Positions 36,717 to 45,500 of a stretch of DNA of 64,000 nt are shown piece after piece. Position numbers and translations under genes: made by a program. Under the pieces are notes generated by a model, which worked only from the letters and a program-made list of their open reading frames with translations, was not told where the DNA came from and searched no databases. The stretch is from assembly GCA_030433355.1 (NCBI GenBank), contig JAUIMG010000012.1, forward strand, positions 1 to 64,000. The letters are read 5' to 3'. This DNA comes from Bacteroidia bacterium (GTDB lineage Bacteria > Bacteroidota > Bacteroidia > Flavobacteriales_E > Vicingaceae). The number at the start of each line of letters is the position of its first letter. The first letter of the stretch is position 1.

Positions 36717-37454
36717 ATGGACGACATAGAAAAAACAGAAGATTCTTTTGAGCTTGTTATAGAGGAAAGAAAATGGAATAGAATTTCCATGGCTTTTATT
36801 TTTCAATCTGTTTTTGATGCATTTAGCATAGAAAGAGGAGGAATATATACCTTGAAGAGATTGTTTTCCAACCCTGCACAAATGGCAAAAGACTATTTGG
36901 GCAAAGAGCGTTTTCATTTTACCCCTCCTTTTCGATTATTAATAGTAACTACAGCTCTTGCAATTTATATTTTAAGTGAATTAGGTTTTGGCGAACAATT
37001 TTTAAATGATATTCAAGAAGGAGCTAAAGTCCAAGCAGATGGTAACCCTAAAGGACCGAAAGCTATTGCAGAAATCCTTAGTGGCTGGAGCAATTATACC
37101 AATCTTATCCTTTGGACCTTGGTTCCAATCTTAGCCTTATTTACTTATTTATTCAATAGAAAATTGTATTTTAATTACGCAGAGCATTTAGTGCTTCAAA
37201 CTTATTTTTTCTGTTTAACTAATATTTTAACTTGCATATTCTTATTCCAGTTTATTATTGACAAAAGCATTCTTTCCAATATTCTAAGTGTACTTTCTTT
37301 AGTGTATTTCATCTATTTTTATAAAGTAGCCTTTTCAAAAGGAATAGCAAGAAGCATTTTAGATTCTATTTTAATTTATCTGCTTTCTACAATTCTCTGG
37401 CTTGTATTGCTTGGAGGAATATTTATTTTACAAGTAGCATTAAATAAAATTTAA
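36717..37454 (+). CDS. DUF3667 family membrane protein lacking the zinc ribbon
   Basis: 245 residues. Recognised by 'SVFDAFSIERGGIYTLKRLFSNPAQMAKDYLGKERFHFTPPFRLLIVTTALAIYIL', the N-terminal membrane block of DUF3667. Five hydrophobic helices follow. Most members begin with a four-Cys zinc ribbon; here the N-terminus (MDDIEKTEDSFELVIEERKW) has none. Function of the family is unknown. Monocistronic, between a divergent T9SS gene and the helicase cluster. Confidence 0.82.
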   Translation: MDDIEKTEDSFELVIEERKWNRISMAFIFQSVFDAFSIERGGIYTLKRLFSNPAQMAKDYLGKERFHFTPPFRLLIVTTALAIYILSELGFGEQFLNDIQEGAKVQADGNPKGPKAIAEILSGWSNYTNLILWTLVPILALFTYLFNRKLYFNYAEHLVLQTYFFCLTNILTCIFLFQFIIDKSILSNILSVLSLVYFIYFYKVAFSKGIARSILDSILIYLLSTILWLVLLGGIFILQVALNKI

Positions 37455-37602
37455 GCTGCATTCTTCTGCAAAGTGGATTAAAGATAGGCTTAGCGAGTTG
37501 AGCACTATTTAATACCTAGGTATTTCTTTCCTTTTTTCTATCCTTGGATAAGGGCTATTTCTCTTCTTATTAATTTAGGCCATATTATCCAAAGGCTTTC
37601 TG

Positions 37603-37610
37603 TACTTTTG
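37603..37610 (+). promoter_or_regulatory. -7 promoter box for the DEAD-box helicase gene
   Basis: TACTTTTG, exact TAnnTTTG, 24 bases before the TTG start at 37635. Supports that start because transcription would begin near 37617. Confidence 0.55.
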
Positions 37611-37634
37611 CAAATTCATTAAGCAGTATAGTAT

Positions 37635-39374
37635 TTGAATAATTTTAAACAGCTAGGACTATCTACACCATTGTTAGAAGTACTAGAATCTATGGGTTTT
37701 ACACAACCCACCCCAATCCAAGAGAAATCAATTCCACATTTATTACAATCTGAAGGGACTGACTTTATTGGCTTAGCACAAACTGGTACAGGTAAAACGG
37801 CAGCATTTGGTTTGCCATTAATAGACTTGGTAGACGCAAATAGTAAAGCTACCCAAGCTTTAATTATGGCTCCTACTAGAGAACTCGGTCAGCAGACAGC
37901 AAAACAAATTGTAGAGTTTTCCTCTAAGTATAAATCCATAAATGTTGAAGTAGTATATGGCGGAGCTGCCATAACTAATCAGATAAAAGCCTTGAAAAAG
38001 CCTACACAAATTGTTGTAGCGACTCCTGGTAGACTTTTAGATTTAATAAGAAGAAGAGCCATTTCTTTAAAAGATGTGCGCTATGTAGTTTTAGATGAAG
38101 CAGATGAAATGCTGAACATGGGTTTTAAAGAAGATATCGATGATATTTTAAGCAATATCCAAGTAGAGCACAGTACTTGGTTGTTTTCAGCAACGATGCC
38201 TCCTGAAATTAAAAAGATTACAAAAAAATACATGACCGATCCTTTTGAGGTTTCGGTAAATACAGAACAGAAGACCAATATAGATATTACACATCAATAT
38301 GTGGTAACAAGGTCGGATGACAAAGTAGCTGCGCTAAGAAGATTCTTAGATCTTAATGCGGACATGAAGGGAATTATGTTCTGTAGAACAAAAAGAGAAA
38401 CGCAGCAAATTACAGATGATTTATCCAATTTAGGATATGATGTAGAAGCATTGCATGGAGATCTTTCTCAGGCACAGAGAGATGCTGCTATGAAGCGTTT
38501 TAAATCTAGAAACATGCCTTTACTTGTAGCTACAGATGTTGCAGCAAGAGGATTAGATGTAAATGACTTAACACATGTTTTCCATCATAAATTACCAGAT
38601 CAGATTGAAGCGTATACGCATAGAAGTGGAAGAACAGGAAGAGCTGGTAAAAAAGGAATTTCCATCTGTTTTATTAATAGCAGAGAAGGAAGAAAGATTT
38701 CAGAGATTGAGAAAACGCTAAAAGTTACTTTTGAAAAAGTAGAAGTTCCTGCAGGTAAAGACTTAAAGGCAGCTAAAATAGAATCGTGGACTAAGAAGAT
38801 TCTCAAAATGCCAACAGACGAAAAAACTGCTGCTATTATTGAAGAACTGAAAGCTGAGCTTGAAGAATTGACAAAAGAAGATTTATTGAACAAACTTCTT
38901 ACTGAGGAGTTAAAATCTTTAAAGAAGAATGATACTTCTAATTTAAATGTTCAAGAATCTAGAAGTAAGTCTGCAACTGTTGGCAGTGACGGCCCTCAAA
39001 GATTTTTCATCAATATCGGAAAGAATGATGGACTCTCAAAAACTGATTTATTGCAATTTATTGTGGATATTTCAGGAACAAAAAGAAGTTTAGTTGGAGA
39101 TATTGCTTTATTAGATAAGCACTCCTTCTTTGATATAGACGGAAGTGTTGCTAAAGGTTTTGAATCGAAATTTGAAGGTTTAGAATTAGAAAGTGGACAT
39201 CCAATTAGAGTAAACTTTGAAGGAAATAGAAACCAAGAGAGAGGTAGAGGAGGAAGAAAGCCAAGAGGCAAAGGTGGTTTTGGTGGAAATAGAAATAGAA
39301 GTGGAGGAGGCGGAAGAGGACGCTCGGATAGAAATAGAGGAGGCGGAAGCAGCAGACCAAGAAGAAGAGATTAA
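37635..39374 (+). CDS. DEAD-box RNA helicase with DbpA-like RNA-binding domain and RGG tail
   Basis: 579 residues. TTG is the only start able to retain the Q-motif (FKQLGLSTPLLEVLESMGFTQPTPIQ); a stop codon lies two codons upstream and the next Met is at residue 20. Motif I AQTGTGKTAA (49-58), Ia PTRELG, II DEAD, III SAT, 'HRSGRTGR' VI. Residues about 445-535 form a DbpA-type RRM ('FFINIGKNDGLSKTDLLQFIVDISGTKRSLVGDIALLDKHSFFDI'), followed by a Gly/Arg-rich tail that can bind RNA. Typical of CsdA/DeaD-type helicases in ribosome assembly or cold response. 25 bases before a cold-shock gene. Confidence 0.93.
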   Translation: MNNFKQLGLSTPLLEVLESMGFTQPTPIQEKSIPHLLQSEGTDFIGLAQTGTGKTAAFGLPLIDLVDANSKATQALIMAPTRELGQQTAKQIVEFSSKYKSINVEVVYGGAAITNQIKALKKPTQIVVATPGRLLDLIRRRAISLKDVRYVVLDEADEMLNMGFKEDIDDILSNIQVEHSTWLFSATMPPEIKKITKKYMTDPFEVSVNTEQKTNIDITHQYVVTRSDDKVAALRRFLDLNADMKGIMFCRTKRETQQITDDLSNLGYDVEALHGDLSQAQRDAAMKRFKSRNMPLLVATDVAARGLDVNDLTHVFHHKLPDQIEAYTHRSGRTGRAGKKGISICFINSREGRKISEIEKTLKVTFEKVEVPAGKDLKAAKIESWTKKILKMPTDEKTAAIIEELKAELEELTKEDLLNKLLTEELKSLKKNDTSNLNVQESRSKSATVGSDGPQRFFINIGKNDGLSKTDLLQFIVDISGTKRSLVGDIALLDKHSFFDIDGSVAKGFESKFEGLELESGHPIRVNFEGNRNQERGRGGRKPRGKGGFGGNRNRSGGGGRGRSDRNRGGGSSRPRRRD

Positions 39375-39399
39375 CAATTAAAAAAAAATAATATTATTT

Positions 39400-39849
39400 A
39401 TGGGTAGGTCACAAGAAACCTTTAGTAAAAAAGAAAAAGAAAAAAAACGTCAAAAGAAGAAAGAGGAGAAGGCTAAGAAGAGAGAAGAGCGTAAAGAAAA
39501 TTCTGCTGGTGGTGGATTAGAAAATATGCTTGCTTACGTTGATGAGTTTGGAAATATTACTGATACTCCACCAGATCCAACGAAGAAAAAGAAAGAAATT
39601 AAAGCCGAGAGTATTGAATTAGGCGTTCCAAAAGCTGAAGTAGAAGATGAAGGAACAGAACATCTTGGTAAAGTGACTTTTTTCAACGATAGTAAGGGTT
39701 ATGGTTTTATCAAAGACTTAAAAAGTCAAGAAAGTTATTTTGTTCATGTTCATGGTTTAACAGAAGAAGTAGCAGAAGGAGATAAAGTTTCTTTTGAACT
39801 TGAAAGGGGACAAAAAGGAATGAATGCAGTTAGAGTTAAAAAAGCCTAA
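39400..39849 (+). CDS. Cold-shock domain protein with basic N-terminal extension
   Basis: 149 residues. The first 45 are almost all Lys/Arg/Glu (QETFSKKEKEKKRQKKKEEK), a basic helix; then an acidic linker, then a CspA-type OB fold (about 86-147) with RNP1 KGYGFI and RNP2 YFVHVHGL. RNA/single-strand DNA chaperone. Placed between two DEAD-box helicase genes and closed by a terminator, suggesting shared use in RNA remodelling. This N-terminally extended form is common in Bacteroidota. Confidence 0.92.
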   Translation: MGRSQETFSKKEKEKKRQKKKEEKAKKREERKENSAGGGLENMLAYVDEFGNITDTPPDPTKKKKEIKAESIELGVPKAEVEDEGTEHLGKVTFFNDSKGYGFIKDLKSQESYFVHVHGLTEEVAEGDKVSFELERGQKGMNAVRVKKA

Positions 39850-39870
39850 GCTGAATTTAAATACCAATAT

Positions 39871-39894
39871 AACCCCGATCTTCGGGGTTTTTTT
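39871..39894 (+). terminator. Rho-independent terminator after the cold-shock gene
   Basis: Stem AACCCCGA / TCGGGGTT with loop TCT (39871-39889), followed directly by a run of T. Perfect 8-bp stem. Confidence 0.9.
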
Positions 39895-39942
39895 ATGCCT
39901 TTTTCCTTCTAAGAAATGGGAAAAAGATAATTTTGAATAGCA

Positions 39943-41178
39943 ATGAAGTTTGATGATTATATAATAGCGGAAGGAATTAAGAAGAGTTTAGCTAAACAAG
40001 GTTTTAAAAAGCCCACAGATATTCAGTTTAAATCCATTCCCTCTATTTTAAAAGGGGAAGATGTTTTGGCTATTGCACAAACAGGAACTGGAAAAACAGC
40101 TGCATTTGCTATTCCTATCATTCATAAAATCCATATTAAAAAGCTTATTAAGCAAAGTAATGGAGTTAAGTGTCTGGTGATGGCACCAACCCATGAGCTA
40201 GCGCAGCAAATTGATAAGGTATTTAGAGACTTAAGTAAACATACGAAGGTAAGTAGCTATTGCATTCATGGCGGAGTAGACAGAGATAGTCAACAGCTAA
40301 AAATTGAAGATGGCGTAGATATAATTATAGCTACACCCGGTCGCTTGTTTGATTTAGCAAAAAGACAAATTCTAGATTTAAGAAATATTGAAATTTTAGT
40401 GTTGGATGAAGCAGATCATATGCTGGACCTTGGCTTTATTGAAGACATAAAAGAATTGATGCGCTTTATTCCTAAGGACCGTCAAACCCTATTTTTCTCA
40501 GCAACAATTAATGATGCAATTAAGCGTCTAGCTTATGATATGGTTGATAATCCAATTCGAATTGAATTATCTCCAAAAGATCCTGTTTCTAAGAATATTG
40601 AGCATGCTGTAGCATTCATAGAGATGGATGATAAACGTTTTTTCTTAGCAAATTACATAGCTAATCACCCAGCTCAAAAGCTATTGGTTTTTGTAAGAAC
40701 TAAGGTTAGGGCAGAAAGGGTGAAGAATGCTTTAGAAAGAGAAGGAGTGGAATCGATAACTATTCATGGAGATAAACTACAAGCAGAAAGGGAAGAGGCG
40801 ATGAGGGCTTTTAGGCAAGGAGATTCTTTGGTGCTTATCGCTACAGATATTAGTGCTAGAGGTATTGATATTCCTGATGTAGAATGTGTGATTAATTATG
40901 ATTTACCAGAAAGTTCAGAACATTATGTTCACCGGGTTGGAAGAACTGGTAGAGGAATGAACAAAGGGCAGGCCATTAGCTTCTGTAGTCAAGAGGAACG
41001 GCCATTGCTAGAGGAATTGGATAAAAACCTTGGAAAACCAATCATGCGCATAGAATTAACTAAAGGGGAATATGCATTAACCATAGAAGCGCAAAAAGAA
41101 GCCTTAAAAACAGATTGGCAGTCTTTGCTAGAAGAGGAAGAAAAACGCGATAAAAAGAAAAGAAAAAAGAAGAAGTAG
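39943..41178 (+). CDS. DEAD-box RNA helicase, RhlE-like
   Basis: 411 residues. Q-motif 'FKKPTDIQFKSIP', motif I AQTGTGKTAAF (45-55), 'MAPTHELAQQ', 'ATPGRLFDL', DEAD, SAT, 'VFVRTKVRAERV', 'IATDISARGIDIPDVECVINYDLP', 'HRVGRTGRG'. Ends in a basic tail (KRDKKKRKKKK) rather than a folded domain, as in RhlE. Acts on structured RNA. Follows the terminator of the cold-shock gene, so it has its own promoter. Confidence 0.92.
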   Translation: MKFDDYIIAEGIKKSLAKQGFKKPTDIQFKSIPSILKGEDVLAIAQTGTGKTAAFAIPIIHKIHIKKLIKQSNGVKCLVMAPTHELAQQIDKVFRDLSKHTKVSSYCIHGGVDRDSQQLKIEDGVDIIIATPGRLFDLAKRQILDLRNIEILVLDEADHMLDLGFIEDIKELMRFIPKDRQTLFFSATINDAIKRLAYDMVDNPIRIELSPKDPVSKNIEHAVAFIEMDDKRFFLANYIANHPAQKLLVFVRTKVRAERVKNALEREGVESITIHGDKLQAEREEAMRAFRQGDSLVLIATDISARGIDIPDVECVINYDLPESSEHYVHRVGRTGRGMNKGQAISFCSQEERPLLEELDKNLGKPIMRIELTKGEYALTIEAQKEALKTDWQSLLEEEEKRDKKKRKKKK

Positions 41179-41254
41179 CAGTGATTATTTACTGCTAGCT
41201 TATTGCGTATACTATTTTTTTGTTTTATCCTTGTCTAAACCAAATCCAAAAAAT

Positions 41255-41683
41255 ATGACTACTTCTAATCGACCAAAATGGTATATGCTAGCTGCCATCT
41301 TAGCATTTGTATGGAATATCATGGGTGTTATGGCCTATTTAGCACAAGCTTTTATGCCAGCTGAAGCATTAGCGGCAATGACAGAAGCACAAAGAACTTT
41401 ATATGAATCTACACCTGCTTGGGTAACCGCTGCCTTTGCAATTGCAGTTTGGGGTGGCGCATTAGGGTCCTTATTGTTAATTCTTAAAAAGAGTATATCT
41501 CACCTCGTTTTATTGATTTCTCTCATTGGGATAGTAGTGCAGCAAACTTGGATCTTTTTTATTAGTAATTCCTTCGAGGTATATGGAACTGGACAATCTG
41601 TAATGCCCATAATGGTTCTTATTATTGGCGTTTGGCTTGTATGGTTCTCTAGAAAAGCAAAAGCGGAAGGCTGGACCAATTAG
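41255..41683 (+). CDS. Small four-helix membrane protein
   Basis: 142 residues from the ATG at 41255 (MTTSNRPKWYM); an in-frame TTG lies eight codons upstream but is not needed. Four hydrophobic segments (about 12-32, 62-82, 86-106, 115-135). 'YMLAAILAFVWNIMGVMAYLAQAFM' and the final WLVWFSRKAKAEGW are typical of an uncharacterised Bacteroidota membrane family that I cannot name. Stop overlaps the convergent S4 gene by 4 bases. Confidence 0.72.
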   Translation: MTTSNRPKWYMLAAILAFVWNIMGVMAYLAQAFMPAEALAAMTEAQRTLYESTPAWVTAAFAIAVWGGALGSLLLILKKSISHLVLLISLIGIVVQQTWIFFISNSFEVYGTGQSVMPIMVLIIGVWLVWFSRKAKAEGWTN

Positions 41684-42045
41684 TGTTTAAAACCATCTAG
41701 TTTTCTTCTATCCCTTTTAGTTGGTCTACCTCTAAAGCCCTCTATTCTATTTTGTCGGTTAGTTTCTTGTACTTGCTGCCATTGTGCGATGTCTTCTTCT
41801 GAGGTAGTTTCCTTTAGATAATCTGGAACTAGTTTTGCACCAACTCTTGATTTTGGAAAGTCAATTGCTTGATAAGTTCTCCAAATTGGAAGGTCGCGGA
41901 TTGCTATCTGATCTTTGGCCTTTATAGTTTTCGAAGCCTTGACTACTTCTCCATTGACTTTTACTTTATCCGCATCGCAGAGTTTAGAAGCCTGACTTCT
42001 TGTTTTACTCAACCTCACTACCCACAAAAACTTATCTATCCGCAT
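41680..42045 (-). CDS. hslR: S4-domain RNA-binding protein, Hsp15-like
   Basis: 121 residues from the Met at 42045 (MRIDKFLWVVRLSKTRSQASKLCDADKVKVNGE), the S4 domain that opens Hsp15; the longer open frame upstream runs past the promoter box. 'IRDLPIWRTYQAID' and the basic Lys/Arg-rich tail (RQNRIEGFRGRPTKRDRRK) agree with Hsp15 (ribosomal 50S rescue of stalled peptidyl-tRNA). The last residues are species-typical. Confidence 0.9.
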   Translation of the reverse strand: MRIDKFLWVVRLSKTRSQASKLCDADKVKVNGEVVKASKTIKAKDQIAIRDLPIWRTYQAIDFPKSRVGAKLVPDYLKETTSEEDIAQWQQVQETNRQNRIEGFRGRPTKRDRRKLDGFKH

Positions 42046-42066
42046 AATAACTAAATACCTTCTAAA

Positions 42067-42074
42067 CAAAAGTA
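42067..42074 (-). promoter_or_regulatory. -7 promoter box for the S4 protein gene
   Basis: Minus-strand TACTTTTG, an exact TAnnTTTG, 21 bases before the start at 42045; it also supports that start over the upstream Met codons. Confidence 0.55.
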
Positions 42075-42107
42075 AAACTAAAAAGATAACTTGCTTACTT
42101 TTACAGT

Positions 42108-42497
42108 ATGAAGGGAATCTTTTCACTTCTTCTTGCATCTCTTTTTAGCTTGCAGTCACTTCAAATCAATTTGTCTGACTTCAATAGAATATTTGATTTA
42201 GTGGAGCATGCAAGCTATCACTCTAACGCTTACGGTGATGATTTGCTTACTTTTCTCTCCAAGCATTATGGAGATTTAAAAGAGGAGCATGAAAGAACGC
42301 ATGAACACGAAAAGGAACAGCATAGTAAATTGCCTAATGTGAATCACTTTTTTAGTGCAAGCACAAATTTTATAGTTAATAAAATTGCTATGGACTTTAA
42401 GTCCCCTGAAGTAAGTACGAAAGAGCTTACTTTCTTTTACCAATCTTTATATCACTTTCAAGATTTGGTAGATATCTTTCAGCCACCACGGCTATAA
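42108..42497 (+). CDS. Small His/Glu-rich exported protein of the metal-efflux operon
   Basis: 129 residues. Starts with a hydrophobic signal-like segment (MKGIFSLLLASLFSLQSLQ). The middle holds a His-rich stretch 'KEEHERTHEHEKEQHSKLPNVNHFF' (about 58-82) with several His and Glu, a likely metal-binding site. C-terminus 'FYQSLYHFQDLVDIFQPPRL' is a pattern seen in small proteins encoded ahead of CusA/CzcA genes in Bacteroidota. Eighty bases before the RND gene, same strand, so probably a periplasmic metal-binding or regulatory factor of that pump. Not a recognised Pfam family. Confidence 0.75.
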   Translation: MKGIFSLLLASLFSLQSLQINLSDFNRIFDLVEHASYHSNAYGDDLLTFLSKHYGDLKEEHERTHEHEKEQHSKLPNVNHFFSASTNFIVNKIAMDFKSPEVSTKELTFFYQSLYHFQDLVDIFQPPRL

Positions 42498-42577
42498 TTA
42501 TTGATTCTTCACCCATTTTTTTGAAATAGCTTCTCTTCAGAGAATGATTTTCTATTGTATCATTAATTTTTATCGAA

Positions 42578-45500
42578 ATGTTATCTCGAATTATATATTT
42601 TAGTGTAAATAACAAATTCATTGTTTTTCTGCTAGTAGGCCTAATGGCTGCTCTAGGAGTAAATTCTTTAGTGAATTTGCCTATAGGTGCTGTGCCTGAT
42701 ATCACCAATAATCAAGTGCAGGTTATTACTACTTCTAATAGCTTATCTACGGCTGAAATGGAGAAGTATATTTCTTATCCTATTGAGTTGGAAATGGCCA
42801 ATTTGCCGGGGGTTAAAGAGATAAGATCTACCTCTAAATTTGGTTTATCTGTAGTTACTGTTGTTTTTAAGGATGATTTAGGCACTTATCTACCACGGCA
42901 GTTAATTGCGGAAAAAATACAAGCAGCTTCAGAGAATATACCTGCTGCCTATGGCAAGCCTGCTATGGGACCAATAAGCACAGGTTTAGGAGAAATTTTC
43001 CAATACATTTTAGATGTGGAAGAAGGGTATGAAGATCGCTATGATCCGATGGATTTAAGAAGTATCCAAGATTGGATCGTAAAGCGTCAATTAACAGGAA
43101 TTGAAGGAGTTGTTGAAGTAAATACATGGGGCGGTTATTTAAAGCAATATGAGGTTGCAATCACAACGCATCGTTTAAATGCTTTGGAAATTTCTATACA
43201 GGAAGTTTTTGACGCTTTAGAAAACAACAATAGCGTAACAGGAGCTGGTTATATAGAAAAACAAGAGCAGAGCTATTTTATTCGTGGTGAAGGCTTGCTT
43301 AGCTCTATAGAGGATATTGAAAATATCTTAGTTAAAAATAGAGATGGCTTGCCCGTATTGATTAAAGATGTAGCCAAGGTTCAATTCGGCTATGCTAATC
43401 GTTTTGGAGCTATAACTGCAAATGGAGAAGGCGAGAAAGTAATGGGACAGGTAATGATGCTAAAAGGAGCTAATCCTAAGGCCGTTATAGACGCAGTGAA
43501 GGAAAGAGTAGAAGAAATAGGAAAAAGTCTTCCTGAGGGCGTTATAATCAATCCTGTATTAGATCGAAGTGAGTTAATCGACCGAACCACCTTTACCATT
43601 AGTGAAAATCTAATTTTTGGTTGTCTTATTGTGATTTTTGTGGTTGTGCTGCTTCTTGGTAATTGGCGTTCCGGATTAGTAGTAGCTTCTGTTATTCCAC
43701 TTTCCTTATTATTTGCCTTAAACATGATGTATCTGTTTGGAATAGATGCCAATCTGATGAGCTTGGGGGCAATTGATTTTGGAATAATTGTAGATGGTGC
43801 AGTAATCATCGTGGAATACATCTCCTTTCAATTGGTAAAACGGAATAAAAAGGAATTAAGCAGTCCTACGAAAGCAGAAATGGATGCCTTAAGTATTCAG
43901 TCTTCTTCCAAAATGATGAATTCTGCCTTTTTTGGTCAGTTAATCATTCTAATCGTATTCATTCCTATTCTTAGTTTGGAAGGGGTAGAAGGGAAGATGT
44001 TTATTCCTATGGCTTTGGTTTTTGGTTTTGCCATTATAGGGGCAATGCTGCTGTGCTTGACCTATCTGCCTGCTGCATCAGCCTCATTTATTAAAGCAAG
44101 TGGAAGTAAAAGATCCTTTTCAGATAAACTGATTTCTAGATTAAATATCTACCAAGAAAGGACCTTGAACTGGGGACTGGCCAATAAAAACAAAGTTCTA
44201 CTATTATGTGGGGCATTACTTGTATTAACAGGCTTGGTGTTCTCAAGAATGGGAGCAGAGTTTGTACCAACTTTAGATGAGGGGGACTTTGTAATTCAAC
44301 CTATTTTAAAAACGGGAACTTCTCTAAGTGAAACAATTAAGATGACAAGCGAAATTGAAAAAATTCTCATCAAAAAATTCCCTGAAGTGAAACAAATTGT
44401 AACAAGAATAGGTGCTGCAGAGGTGCCAACAGACCCTATGTCCCTAGAAGAAACGGATGTTATCATTACCTTAAAAGACAAAAGTGAATGGACTACCGCA
44501 GAAACTAAGGATGGTTTAGCAGAAGCTTTTAAAGAAGCTATTGAAGTGCTAGGAATAGGCGTAGAGTTTACGCAACCCATTGAAATGCGATTCAATGAGT
44601 TAATCACCGGGGTAAGGTCTGATATTGCTATCAAACTCTTCGGCAATAATTTAGAAATACTAGATGCTAAAGCACAAGAAATAAAAGCTCTATTAGAAGG
44701 TATGGATGGAATTGGAGATTTAGTAGTGGATAAAACGGCAGGTTTGCCTCAAATTCAAGTGAAATACAATCGTCAGAAGTTAGCAAGATATGGATTAAAT
44801 GTTAGTGAGCTGAATGATTGGTTAGCCTTATCCTATGCAGGTAAGAAGGCAGGGGTAGTTTTTGAAGAAGAAGAGCGTTATGATTTAGTATTGCGATTGG
44901 CAGAAAGCCAAAGGAATGACATTACTGCTATTAAATCTTTGTATGTTGATTTGCCCGATGGTGGTAGAGTGCCATTGGAAGAAGTAGCAGATATTCAAAT
45001 AAGCACTGGAGCTGCTAAGATTTCTAGAGAAAATACTAGAAGGAGGGTAGTGGTTGCCATCAACGTTAGGAATAGGGATTTACAATCTTTGGTAGAAGAA
45101 ATACAAGCTAAATTAGGTGCAGAGCTAGATTTACCTGCCGGATATAATTTAACTTATGGTGGACAGTTTGAGAACTTAAACTCAGCAAAAAGTCGTTTAG
45201 CTTGGGCTGTACCACTTTCTTTGCTACTCATATTTAGTATGTTATACTTTGCCTTCGGATCTTGGAAAGAGGCTTTGTTAGTATTTACTGCCATTCCACT
45301 TTCAGCAATTGGTGGCGTATTTTTATTGTATTTAAGAGATATGCCCTTCAGTATTTCGGCAGGAATAGGCTTTATTGCCTTGTTTGGAATAGCTGTTTTA
45401 AATGGAATTGTCTTGATAGAACACTTTAAGAGTATCCAAGAAAAATTTGCAGATAACTATGATCAATTGGTTATTCAGGGCAGTAAAGATAGACTAAGAG

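Noticed and set aside
43390-44646. Minus-strand frames opposite the RND pump
   Set aside because: Antisense shadows with unnatural Ser/Ile/Thr-rich composition.
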